This document shows, piece after piece, positions 16,288 to 23,335 of a stretch of 33,930 nt of DNA; position 1 is the stretch's first letter, and the number at the start of each line of letters is the position of its first letter. A program made the translations under genes and the position numbers. The stretch comes from Syntrophomonadaceae bacterium (GTDB lineage: Bacteria > Bacillota > Syntrophomonadia > Syntrophomonadales > Syntrophomonadaceae), in assembly GCA_028692415.1 (NCBI GenBank), contig JAQUXM010000019.1, forward strand, positions 1 through 33,930, given 5' to 3'. The notes under the pieces are model-generated. The model ran no database searches. It had not been told where the DNA came from and saw nothing but the letters and a program-made list of their open reading frames with translations.

Positions 16288-17379
16288 TTACCTGCAAATT
16301 TCGATTAAGTCCCCGTCTTTCAGGTTATTAACATTGGAAATAATAATCTGCTGATCTTTTTCCAGCCCGGATGTAACTTCCACCATGTTTTCAAGCATTG
16401 AAGCCGTTTTTACTTCTTGCTGCCTGGCCTTTTGTCCTTCCACAATAAAAACATACTGCCGGCCCGACTGTCCGATTACAGAATTAGCCGGAACCGCCAT
16501 TACTTTACTTGTTACTCCGGTTTTGATTTCTGCAGTCGCAAACATCCCCGGCTTCAACAATGCTTCCTCATTCTTTACCTTGATCTTTACGGCGAAAACC
16601 CGAGCAGACGAATTTCCGACCGGATTAACGGCAGCTACTGTCCCCATAAATTCGTGATTATTCAGGCCGGGGACATTTATCATGGCTTCCTGCCCTTTTT
16701 CCACCCGGGCCACGTCCTTTTGTTTAATATTGGTCACTACATAAACAGAAGATATGTCAACTACTCTCATCAGTTCCGATCCTGGATTCACTATTTCACC
16801 TGTATGAATATTACAATTCGCGACCAGCCCTGCAAAGGGAGCAGTAATTGTGGTGTTGTTTAAAACCTCGCGGGCGCTTGATACTGCAGCATGAGCAGCC
16901 TTCACATCAGCCCGGGCAACTCGCAGGGCAATATCGGTATCATCATATGTGCTTTCAGACACTGCCCCCTGTGCATAAAGTTCCCGGCATCTTTCATAAT
17001 CCAATTCAGATTTATGCAATCCTGCCTCGGCCTTTTCCAATGCTGCTTCAGCAACAGCCAGGGCATTCTGATAATCTATCTGTTGAAGCATTACCAGCGC
17101 CTGTCCCTCATTAACAAATGTGCCGTTCTCAACTATTACACTTTCTGCTTTAGCCGCAATTTTGGCACTGACGGAAGCTTCCTGAAAAGATACAATGTCC
17201 CCGTTTAAGATAATGCCTTCTTCCTTTTCCAGCACTTTGCCTTTCTGAACAACCACCGGCTGCAACTGTTCCGACAAAGCCTCTTTTTCTTCCTTATTAA
17301 AATCAGCCTTTTCTAAAGCCATAGCCACCAATAAGATAAGGAAAATCAGGATAAGCCACCATTTCCACTTGTTCTTCAT
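16288..17379 (-). CDS. RND-associated membrane-fusion protein (HlyD/AcrA family)
   Basis: Adaptor of 363 residues for the RND pump that follows. One N-terminal membrane anchor (WKWWLILIFLILLVAMAL) is followed by a lipoyl-like half (SVSAKIAAKAESVIVENGTF), a coiled-coil hairpin rich in Ala, Glu and Lys (NALAVAEAALEKAEAGLHKSEL, roughly residues 105-165), the second lipoyl half (TITAPFAGLVANCNIHTGEIV) and beta-barrel and membrane-proximal domains. The start is uncertain: ATG 17379 is used here, but an in-frame GTG at 17391 is also possible, with the GAGGAGAGG site nearer to it. First gene of the two-gene operon behind the Fur module at 17474-17537. Confidence 0.9.
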   Translation of the reverse strand: MKNKWKWWLILIFLILLVAMALEKADFNKEEKEALSEQLQPVVVQKGKVLEKEEGIILNGDIVSFQEASVSAKIAAKAESVIVENGTFVNEGQALVMLQQIDYQNALAVAEAALEKAEAGLHKSELDYERCRELYAQGAVSESTYDDTDIALRVARADVKAAHAAVSSAREVLNNTTITAPFAGLVANCNIHTGEIVNPGSELMRVVDISSVYVVTNIKQKDVARVEKGQEAMINVPGLNNHEFMGTVAAVNPVGNSSARVFAVKIKVKNEEALLKPGMFATAEIKTGVTSKVMAVPANSVIGQSGRQYVFIVEGQKARQQEVKTASMLENMVEVTSGLEKDQQIIISNVNNLKDGDLIEICR

Positions 17380-17473
17380 ATTGTTATTCACCTCTCCTCA
17401 AGCACCTCTTTCGCTCTTATGTTTTGATCTCAACTGGCATCATGAGAGTTCAAAACTGCGACAAGTATACTTC

Positions 17474-17537
17474 ATTATTACGGTATTGATTATCATTATC
17501 AACTCAGAGAGGTATTATTATTACCCTGCCAGGTATT
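17474..17537 (-). promoter_or_regulatory. Fur-type promoter module of the pump operon
   Basis: TTGATA (17502-17497, minus strand), 17 bases and AATAAT (17479-17474) form the promoter. The Fur-type box TGATTAT-C-ATTATCA (17487-17501, one mismatch in the palindrome) covers it. Immediately upstream are two exact AGGTATT repeats (17510-17516 and 17531-17537) 21 bases apart, reading AATACCT on the coding strand. Position and spacing fit an AraC-type activator pair next to the -35 box. Confidence 0.75.
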
Positions 17538-17554
17538 ACAACCTTTGAGTTTAT

Positions 17555-17635
17555 CTATATATCCTTTTCAAGCTCGTCATGGGTTCCCCTTTCGACGATC
17601 CTGCCACCATCGATCACCGGGATTGGATCTTTCGT
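17555..17635 (-). pseudogene. Relic of an ABC-transporter ATPase C-terminus
   Basis: On the minus strand the frame reads PVIDGGRIVERGTHDELEKDI and stops at TAG (17557-17555). This is the standard C-terminal segment after the H-loop in exporter-type ABC ATPases (normally ILVIDGGRIVERGTHDEL). Upstream the similarity stops at once (FTKDP), and no Walker or signature motifs remain. It shows that a third ABC gene once lay here, beside the Fur module. The rest of 17636-17770 shows nothing I can interpret. Confidence 0.65.
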
Positions 17636-17774
17636 AAAGCAATTCCTTTAAAAACACTTATGAATAGTGAGCCATATATTAAACATGACTTAATCCGCAT
17701 TCAGCCATCTGCAGGATAATAAAGGCAATAACAAAACTTGTTGATAAAACATATCGAAATTGGTAGAGTGCCTA

Positions 17775-17940
17775 CATTCATGGGGGAGTAGTTGGCGTAT
17801 TTTACGTTGCAAGTCAACACGCTGACCGATTAAAGGTCTGGCTTGCATTAAACAACGAGACTCATGTACTGCATGTGCTGTACATGAGTCCGTTACAAAG
17901 ACTTCACGATCAGGTGCCGTATATGGGACCTGATTTTTTG
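17775..17940 (+). promoter_or_regulatory. yybP-ykoY manganese riboswitch leader
   Basis: The leader carries GGGGGAGTAG (from 17782), a motif typical of the yybP-ykoY family, then AAGTCAACACGCTGACC with a GACC/GGTC hairpin inside a GCAAG/CTTGC stem. A very stable hairpin (GACTCATGTAC / GTACATGAGTC, about 17859-17890) and a terminator come next. It ends just before an mntP-type gene, the classic target of this riboswitch, where Mn2+ binding turns expression on. The motif match is by eye. Confidence 0.7.
17908..17940 (+). terminator. Riboswitch expression-platform terminator
   Basis: GATCAGGT pairs with ACCTGAT over a 12-base loop and is followed by TTTTTTG, 13 bases before the mntP start. In this riboswitch class metal binding normally prevents the terminator from forming. 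Confidence 0.75.
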
Positions 17941-17953
17941 TGGGGTGTAAAAC

Positions 17954-18211
17954 ATGAGCTGGTTGGAATGGTTATTGATTGCCGCCGGACTCTCTATGGA
18001 CGCTTTTGCAGTATCTTTAGGAAAAGGTTTGAAGATGAATAAACTGAACCTGAGATACTCGGTTATTATTGCTCTGTTTTTTGGAGGATTTCAGGCGGTG
18101 ATGCCGCTTTTAGGTTGGTTGCTGGGAAAACAATTTGAGATCTACATCAGAAGCATTGATCATTGGATTGCCCTTATATTGTCCTGCGCCAATAATCAAA
18201 ACCGCTATTGA
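17954..18211 (+). pseudogene. mntP: MntP-family manganese efflux pump, truncated
   Basis: Begins with ATG behind GGGGTG and reads like a normal MntP (DUF204) N-terminus: LEWLLIAAGLSMDAFAVSLGKGLKM, with the conserved Asp in SMDAFAVS. The second helix region GYSVIIALFFGGFQAVMPLLGWLLG-type sequence and IDHWIALIL follow. After about residue 75 homology ends abruptly and a tail of about ten unrelated residues leads to a stop, giving 85 residues instead of roughly 180-190. The missing half includes the remaining helices, so a working pump is unlikely. The switch point (about 18180) abuts the orphan Fur module, suggesting a recombination junction. Family call and truncation are seen directly; the cause is inference. 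Confidence 0.8.
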
Positions 18212-18262
18212 TTATCATTTTCAACCCGCAACGGTATCTTTATTACCCCTGGAGGTATTCCA
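18202..18262 (-). promoter_or_regulatory. Orphan third copy of the Fur module
   Basis: TGATTATCATTTTCA (18209-18223) with GGTATC/AGGTATT repeats at 18232-18238 and 18253-18259 (21 bases apart) closely matches the pump-operon module (17486-17537), including the TTACCC between the repeats. A TTGAAA -35 remains, but the -10 position reads TTTTGA. On the minus strand it faces the 3' end of the cut mntP gene, so its own gene is missing. Confidence 0.65.
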
Positions 18263-18305
18263 ATAAGTACCAGAGCAAAGGAAGCAAGAAGAAGGTCCCG
18301 TTGCT

Positions 18306-18923
18306 TCATTTAGGTTTTGCTACCATAAAGACAAGGGGAAAAGAGGCCTTAATTATTTTTATATCAACTATCTCATAAGCGTTTCTTTCCATAAATAGAT
18401 TGTAACTCTGCCAGTTCCATTTATGATAGGCGCGGAAGCCGCTCAGGGACATAAGACGGGAAAATATTGCCGCCTTTATATTTCCGGCATGTATGTAGGT
18501 AGGCGCAATCAGTCTGCCATCCGGCTTTAGAACCCTTTTTATCTCTGCCAGGGCCTTTTCCGGCTCCGGCATGATATGCAGGGTATTGGCAATAATGACC
18601 GCATCAAAGCTGTCCGGATCATATTGAAGATTACAGGCGTCCTGCACCATAAACCGTACCTTGACGCCTGCCCGCTCAGCCTTTTTCTGCGCTATGGCCA
18701 CCATTTCCGGGGCAAAGTCGATACCTTCAATATTCTTAATCCGCTCAGCCAGACCCAGGCTAATAATACCTGTGCCGCAAGCCACCTCCAGTACCCGATC
18801 CTCCGGGTCAAGCAAGCGGGCCGTCCGTTCGATAATCTCACTATAGGCGATCTGGTCTTTTTTTATAAAACGATCATAGATCTTGGAGAAACGGTCCCAA
18901 ACGTCTTCTTCTTTTCTCGCCAC
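18306..18923 (-). CDS. Class I SAM-dependent methyltransferase (UbiE/Methyltransf_11 type)
   Basis: Soluble enzyme of 205 residues. The SAM-binding motif VLEVACGTGIISLGLAERI is at about 43-61, the acidic ribose-binding motif IEGIDFAPEMVAIA follows, then DSFDAVIIANTLHIM and the post-core LKPDGRLIAPTYI. The pattern matches the broad Methyltransf_11 group, from which the substrate (small molecule, quinone, metal or other) cannot be told. It starts with GTG, seven bases after GAGGA. It stands alone between the orphan Fur module and a divergently placed intergenic region of about 220 bases with terminators. No link to the metal genes can be shown. Confidence 0.85.
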   Translation of the reverse strand: MARKEEDVWDRFSKIYDRFIKKDQIAYSEIIERTARLLDPEDRVLEVACGTGIISLGLAERIKNIEGIDFAPEMVAIAQKKAERAGVKVRFMVQDACNLQYDPDSFDAVIIANTLHIMPEPEKALAEIKRVLKPDGRLIAPTYIHAGNIKAAIFSRLMSLSGFRAYHKWNWQSYNLFMERNAYEIVDIKIIKASFPLVFMVAKPK

Positions 18924-19060
18924 AGTGTTTTCCTCTTTTCCATTCCATATACTGGCATGGCCGCAATGATTGCCAATGCCGCCGCTGCATTCCTTCTTTT
19001 TTCTAACTTAAATTCCCCCGCACGTTCTCATGACCGGTTAAAACATGATTATTAGATAAA

Positions 19061-19086
19061 GAAAAACCAGGGCTTTACAGTCCCGG
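19061..19086 (-). terminator. Probable intrinsic terminator after the PPOX-like gene
   Basis: On the minus strand CCGGG pairs with CCCTGG (one bulged base) and is followed by TTTTTCTTT. It lies about 60 bases after the stop of the PPOX-like gene. Confidence 0.5.
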
Positions 19087-19110
19087 CATTTATTAAATTA
19101 TATTAGCCAT

Positions 19111-19136
19111 AATACCAAATTATCTTGGCATTTTTT
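19111..19136 (+). terminator. Hairpin with T-run next to the PPOX-like stop codon
   Basis: AATACCAA and TTGGCATT form an 8-bp stem (one G-U pair) with a six-base loop and a run of T on the plus strand. No plus-strand gene ends here, so its role is unclear. It may simply protect the 3' end of the minus-strand transcript. Confidence 0.4.
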
Positions 19137-19143
19137 CGCAGTA

Positions 19144-19530
19144 CTATTCTACCTTGTCTCCGGCGTTTGGACCCGGAGTAGTCAGGTAAATCGAATCTAC
19201 ATCAATGATTATTGCTCCTTGGGGAGTCATTTTACCTTTAACCATTTCTAGCGCAGTATCAAAATTAGCTCCCGCAGTTTCTATTTTGGCAAGCCCTTTA
19301 AACTGATAACCGGTAGAGTCCTTCCAAGCAGAAACCGTTACTTGAGGATTAACCTCGATATTGGCGACGGTCTTTTTCATAAAGTTGTTCACCAGCATAA
19401 GCTGGCTGTCGTTTAAGACCTTGGCATAGTGAATCGGCACTGCATTAGGAATCCCATTGGCATCTGCCGTTCCCAGCACCCATATTGTACTGCCGAGCAA
19501 AGTCTTCATGTCTTCATTGATTTTTCCCAT
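19144..19530 (-). CDS. Pyridoxamine 5'-phosphate oxidase-like FMN-binding protein
   Basis: Small protein of 128 residues with the split-barrel flavin pattern of the PPOX family: TIWVLGTADANGIPNAVPIHYAKVLNDSQLMLV (about 15-48), MKKTVANIEVNPQVTVSAW (about 51-69) and GYQFKGLAKIETAG. Short anaerobe members like this usually bind FMN (or F420 in actinobacteria) and are mostly uncharacterised; true vitamin B6 oxidases are longer. GGAGG precedes the ATG by about 11 bases, and a TATAAT box lies at 19579-19574 on the minus strand. It is a single-gene unit. Confidence 0.8.
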   Translation of the reverse strand: MGKINEDMKTLLGSTIWVLGTADANGIPNAVPIHYAKVLNDSQLMLVNNFMKKTVANIEVNPQVTVSAWKDSTGYQFKGLAKIETAGANFDTALEMVKGKMTPQGAIIIDVDSIYLTTPGPNAGDKVE

Positions 19531-19635
19531 ATTATATTTTACCTCCCTTAATAAACTTAGTATTTACGGGCTTATTATACATCAAATTATGGGCATAAGT
19601 CCATATGAGGGAAAAGCCGGGAGTCCTTTAAGCCT

Positions 19636-19664
19636 CGGAAGAAAGTACGGAGCAGTTTCTTCCG
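19636..19664. repeat. 9-bp inverted repeat between the ferredoxin and PPOX-like genes
   Basis: CGGAAGAAA (19636-19644) and TTTCTTCCG (19656-19664) are exact complements around an 11-base loop, without a T-run. It lies in the 228-base gap downstream of the ferredoxin gene. It could be a transcript-end structure. Nothing else is recognised in that gap. Confidence 0.4.
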
Positions 19665-19758
19665 CACCGCTGCAACGAGGGCGAGGGATTAGAACCGCCG
19701 CCTGTTTTGTTAATACGAACCCGGCCGTTTAAATAAGCTTGGGCATCTTTTCGCCTCG

Positions 19759-20190
19759 TTATAAGCTTCTGCCTCTACCTTTGCCCTTGCAAGTGCCACT
19801 GCCTTTGCCACCGCCACATCCCCGGCCGCTGTTTTTCCCTGATCCCGAGCCCTTCCCAATGCCTCTGCCCATAGCTCTACTGTTTTCTATTTTTCCATCT
19901 TTTTTAAAAAGCGAATCAATGCTATTCAATATTTTTTGTATCGTGTTCTGGGCAGGTTTTGGGGCAGGGGGAATGGACTCGCGGGGAGAATAATTTTCCT
20001 GTTTCGCGGCCACGGGAGTTGCTGCATTATCCCATTTTATAGCACCCACCGGGCATGCTTCCGAACATATTCCACAAGCTCGGCACAAAGAATCATCTAT
20101 TACCGCTTTCCCATTTTCCAGGGAAATTGCGGTAAAGCTGCATTCGTCGATACACAGTCCACATCCTGTGCAGTTTGAATCAATATACAT
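19759..20190 (-). CDS. 2[4Fe-4S] ferredoxin with Gly/Lys/Arg-rich tail
   Basis: Electron carrier of 143 residues. The first 57 hold two complete cluster motifs: CTGCGLCIDEC followed by the lone Cys of the partner set, and CRACGICSEACP. A linker with KPAQNTIQKILNSIDSLFKK follows, then a tail of about 40 residues made almost only of Gly, Ser, Lys and Arg, with two Cys (GRGCGGGKGSGTCKGKGRGRSL). Such Gly-rich tails occur in anaerobe proteins near NifB/Mrp-type genes, but none is here. The start is ATG 20190 with AGAGG seven bases before it. A longer in-frame start would run through the Fur box at 20214-20228, which argues against it. Likely induced when iron is scarce. Confidence 0.85.
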   Translation of the reverse strand: MYIDSNCTGCGLCIDECSFTAISLENGKAVIDDSLCRACGICSEACPVGAIKWDNAATPVAAKQENYSPRESIPPAPKPAQNTIQKILNSIDSLFKKDGKIENSRAMGRGIGKGSGSGKNSGRGCGGGKGSGTCKGKGRGRSL

Positions 20191-20213
20191 CGGATGGCCT
20201 CTTTCCTTAAGAA

Positions 20214-20263
20214 TGATTATCATTATCTAATAATAGTTAAGTTCTTTTTTGGGCATATGTCAA
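20214..20263 (-). promoter_or_regulatory. Fur box and possible promoter of the ferredoxin gene
   Basis: TGATTATCATTATCT (20214-20228) is a 7-1-7 Fur-type box with two imperfect pairs, 24 bases before the ATG. Upstream on the minus strand TTGACA (20263-20258) is followed after 17 bases by a weak TTAACT (20240-20235). The box would then sit over the transcription start. Confidence 0.6.
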
Positions 20264-20375
20264 TAATAATTTATGCTTTTTATCTTTATACAGGTTAATC
20301 AACGGATTGATATATCGTCAGTTTAGAAAGGGTAACCTCGCTGCCAGCTTTCCATTGCCCTGATTTTACCATCCT

Positions 20376-21170
20376 TTAAATATAGATGTCCCGCTTCTGG
20401 AAGGTGACGTAGACCATGGCGGTACAGGCGAGTATTATGGCTGTCGACAGGAACAGGAAAAAGGTGTTAAAAGAGCCTTGCATAACCTCGACCACCGGGA
20501 AGTATTTAAAGGGTGTGAAGTATTTCAGGAAATCGATTTTATCATAGAGGTCGATGGCCGCTGATAAAAAAAAGGTAATCAAAAAGACGGTGGTAGACAG
20601 GGAGGCTGCCTTTTTGGCGTTTTCCGCAAATCCGGATATGCCCAGGCCAATAGCTGCAAATATGAGCTGCAGGATAAACAGTGAGATCATCAAGTAGGCA
20701 ATTTGATCGTTGATGGATTCGCCCCGGTTGTATTGGGCAACGAAAAACACCGACGCAAAATAGGTTACCAAATTAAATACTGCCAGATTTATGATGACCG
20801 CCGCCAGCTTGGCGGTTATTATCTTGCTGCGGGGAACCGGTTTCACAAACAGAAAATCCGCGGTCTTGTCCCGTTCCTCTTTGGAAATGATGAGCGCGCC
20901 CAGCATAACCGCATGAGTGCCGCCCAGGAGTGCGAAGTAAAGAAAAAAGACTCCGTAATATCCTGATATGGAGGTTAAATCCAGTTCATTCATGCCCAGC
21001 ATGCTTTTAATAACCGCCGGCATCTGATTCAGCAGCTGGTTGGCGCTCTGGCCTACCGCTTCAATGCCGGCATATTTGACCATGCCCACCGCAATCAGAA
21101 AAACCATGGCCAAACACCATATAACCAGGGATTTTAAATTGGCTCGCAGCTCTCTTAATACAATATTCAC
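20376..21170 (-). CDS. ABC-2 type transporter permease (second of two)
   Basis: Integral membrane protein of about 264 residues with six predicted membrane helices. The N-terminal segment NIVLRELRANLKSLVIWCLAMVFLI and the conserved loop ISKEERDKTADFLFVKPVPRSKIITAKL match the ABC-2 permease family. It is clearly paralogous to the upstream gene, where the same loop reads LSEEIRAKTADFLLSKPVSRNVIVTAK. The start is put at GTG 21170 by alignment with that paralogue (MNIV versus MNIY); a TTG at 21176 is the alternative. Last gene of a three-gene operon, with no clear terminator after it. Exported substrate unknown. Confidence 0.85.
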   Translation of the reverse strand: MNIVLRELRANLKSLVIWCLAMVFLIAVGMVKYAGIEAVGQSANQLLNQMPAVIKSMLGMNELDLTSISGYYGVFFLYFALLGGTHAVMLGALIISKEERDKTADFLFVKPVPRSKIITAKLAAVIINLAVFNLVTYFASVFFVAQYNRGESINDQIAYLMISLFILQLIFAAIGLGISGFAENAKKAASLSTTVFLITFFLSAAIDLYDKIDFLKYFTPFKYFPVVEVMQGSFNTFFLFLSTAIILACTAMVYVTFQKRDIYI

Positions 21171-21202
21171 GACCAACCTGCTTTCAATAAATATAAATTA
21201 GA

Positions 21203-22000
21203 CTATACCGACGGAATATCCTTGCGCCGGTAGATGATGTAGGTGAGCAAGGTAAAGGATACGATCAAAACCGCATCACTAATTACATAAGCACTTTCAT
21301 AAGCCCGGGCATTAATAATTCTGGCAATGTCAAAGTAGGCAAAGGGGGTCAGATATGCTAAAACCGGGTCGGCCAGGGATTGATTGAGCATTTGTAAAAT
21401 AGCAAAGCCAAAAACAATGCCCAGGGCAACTGGCAAAACACTCTTGATCTTTTTTATTGATACTGACAGCAACAGCCCCAAACCGGCAAAAAAAAGCCCC
21501 ACCAGAAATATGCTCAGGTTTATCAGCAGAAACACAGTTTTATCATAAGGCTGACCGGTTATTATATCGACAATGATGAACGCACCCAGGCTATAGATGG
21601 CACTTTGCAAGGCCAGGAGTGTTATTACGCTCAGGGCTTTGGCGGTAACTATGACATTGCGAGAAACAGGCTTGGATAATAAAAAATCGGCGGTTTTCGC
21701 CCGGATCTCCTCCGACAATGCGGAAATGCCGATTTTAAGGGCGTAAACCGATGCGACCAGGAGGATGAACATAAATACATAGCCGTAATAACCCAATACG
21801 GTGGAGAGATCCAGGGTACTAAGCCCTAGAGCCCTAACAACCTCGGACGGGAATTGGCTGACTATCAGATTGATCACGGAGGCTTCTTCGGATACGGCGG
21901 CAAACATCATCATGAAGAACAATAATCCCACCAACATCCCGGTAGTCCAATAAAGCATTGACCGCAACGACATCCTCATCTCATGCCGGTAAATATTCAT
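21203..22000 (-). CDS. ABC-2 type transporter permease (first of two)
   Basis: Membrane protein of 265 residues with about six helices, beginning MNIYRHEMRMSLRSMLYWTTGMLVGL. The conserved cytoplasmic loop EEIRAKTADFLLSKPVSRN marks the ABC-2 family, as in bacitracin-type or sodium-type exporters. It starts three bases after the stop of the ATPase gene, so the two are translationally coupled. With the second permease it probably forms a heterodimeric channel. Confidence 0.88.
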   Translation of the reverse strand: MNIYRHEMRMSLRSMLYWTTGMLVGLLFFMMMFAAVSEEASVINLIVSQFPSEVVRALGLSTLDLSTVLGYYGYVFMFILLVASVYALKIGISALSEEIRAKTADFLLSKPVSRNVIVTAKALSVITLLALQSAIYSLGAFIIVDIITGQPYDKTVFLLINLSIFLVGLFFAGLGLLLSVSIKKIKSVLPVALGIVFGFAILQMLNQSLADPVLAYLTPFAYFDIARIINARAYESAYVISDAVLIVSFTLLTYIIYRRKDIPSV

Positions 22001-22003
22001 AGA

Positions 22004-22888
22004 TTACGCTTCCCTTTCGTAATAATGCATGAATATTTCCTCCAGGGACGGTTCTTCAACTATAAGATTGCTGATTTTCTTAGCATATAATTTTTCAATG
22101 ATTTGATTGATATCACCATTGAAAATGAAGCTGGCCGACTTTCCGTTGACGGATAAATCACCGATCCCTGCCAGGTTAAAATAATCCACCGGTTGCGGCT
22201 CCAGCATTTCAACCTTGAATTTCTTGTAATTGGTATGCCCCAGGGTACTCATGTCTTCGACCTTGACCATTTTCCCTTCTTTGATGATACCTACCCGTGT
22301 ACATATTCTTTGCACCTCGCTCAAGATATGCGATGAGAAAAGTACGGTGACTCCATTTTGATTTTCCTCACGAATCAGTTCAAAGAACTTGTGCTGCATC
22401 AGGGGGTCCAGGCCGCCGGTCGGCTCATCCAAAATAATGAGCCTGGGGCGGTGCAAGAGGCCCTGCACAATCCCGACTTTCTTTTTGTTGCCGTAGGAGA
22501 GGTCGTCAATCTTTCGTCCCAGATCCAGCTCCATTATTTCCGCCAGTTCATAAATGCGTTTATTGTCAGTATCTGGATAGAAGCTGGCGGAATACTTCAA
22601 CAACTCAATGACCCTCATGTTGTCATAGTAATAAACTTCGGAAGGTAGATAACCGATTTGCCGTCTGATTTCCGGGCCTTCGCTTATACAGTCCTTGCCG
22701 AATATCTTGGCCGATCCGCCGGTGGGATAAATTAAGGCCAGGAGGGTGCGGATGGTGGTAGATTTGCCGGCCCCATTGGGTCCGATGAAACCAAATATCT
22801 CCCCTTCCCGTACATTGAAGCTGACATCGACAATTCCTCTGGCCTGGCCGTAATATTTGGTCAATTTATTAATCTCGATTACATTCAT
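22004..22888 (-). CDS. ABC-2 exporter ATP-binding subunit (BcrA/CcmA-like)
   Basis: ATPase of 294 residues that powers the two permeases downstream. It has Walker A GPNGAGKST, a signature-region variant DLSYGNKKKVGIVQGL (LSYGN replaces LSGGQ), Walker B LIILDEPTGGLDPLMQ and the H-loop FSSHIL. A C-terminal accessory domain (about 215-294) ends with VEEPSLEEIFMHYYE, typical for this subfamily. GGAGA precedes the ATG by about eight bases. The altered signature motif is common in the family and does not imply loss of function. Substrate could be an antibiotic, peptide or lipid; no regulator of known type adjoins it. Confidence 0.9.
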   Translation of the reverse strand: MNVIEINKLTKYYGQARGIVDVSFNVREGEIFGFIGPNGAGKSTTIRTLLALIYPTGGSAKIFGKDCISEGPEIRRQIGYLPSEVYYYDNMRVIELLKYSASFYPDTDNKRIYELAEIMELDLGRKIDDLSYGNKKKVGIVQGLLHRPRLIILDEPTGGLDPLMQHKFFELIREENQNGVTVLFSSHILSEVQRICTRVGIIKEGKMVKVEDMSTLGHTNYKKFKVEMLEPQPVDYFNLAGIGDLSVNGKSASFIFNGDINQIIEKLYAKKISNLIVEEPSLEEIFMHYYEREA

Positions 22889-22921
22889 GCTGTATTCTCC
22901 GTATCCATTTTAAACCTGCTT

Positions 22922-23152
22922 TTAGCTTAACCGGCTTTTGTAAAAAATATCCCGGAGGCTGATGCCTTCATACTCTGCACAGACTGATATAAGTTCTATC
23001 CGGATCAAATTCAAACCGTGGTTCGGGAGATGGCGATCAAATCCTATCAGAAAGTAATTAATCCAACATAGGCACTGCTGATCCAGAGGTTTTAGGATAT
23101 TCTTGAATAATGCCGGTATTTTTCCAGGTAACAGCTTTCCTTGTATATTCAT
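22922..23152 (-). CDS. Unrecognised 76-residue reading frame ahead of the ABC-2 operon
   Basis: The frame ends 33 bases before the ABC-2 ATPase gene on the same strand. It reads like protein (KILKPLDQQCLCWINYFLIGFD-type sequence, then ELISVCAEYEGISLRDIFYK), with helical, partly hydrophobic segments. I do not recognise a family, and there is no ribosome site before its ATG. It could be a small regulator, where a GntR or TetR gene often sits, or the tail of a lost gene. The stretch 23153-23335 holds the promoter of the cohesin gene. Confidence 0.35.
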   Translation of the reverse strand: MNIQGKLLPGKIPALFKNILKPLDQQCLCWINYFLIGFDRHLPNHGLNLIRIELISVCAEYEGISLRDIFYKSRLS

Positions 23153-23205
23153 CTATATCAATATTATGTAATCTCTACATTCGAATGGTATGCCATTGGT
23201 ACTAC

Positions 23206-23234
23206 TTGAATATGGGTCATATTACCTATATAAT
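23206..23234 (+). promoter_or_regulatory. Sigma-A promoter of the cohesin/dockerin operon
   Basis: TTGAAT (23206-23211), exactly 17 bases, then a perfect TATAAT (23229-23234), about 100 bases before the first gene. The -35 to spacer region contains the palindrome AATATG-GGT-CATATT (23209-23223), a possible operator. Confidence 0.75.
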
Positions 23235-23335
23235 AAACATAAATTTACATAATTAAATCGCAAACATTTTAAACAAGCTCTGTAGATAATACTGAGTTTA
23301 AATAATAAATGAAAATGAGGGGAGATGGAGGTTAT

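Noticed and set aside
19660-19710. T-loop-like string GGTTCTAATCC on the minus strand, hinting at a tRNA
   Set aside because: No matching acceptor stem, D-arm or anticodon arm can be drawn around it.
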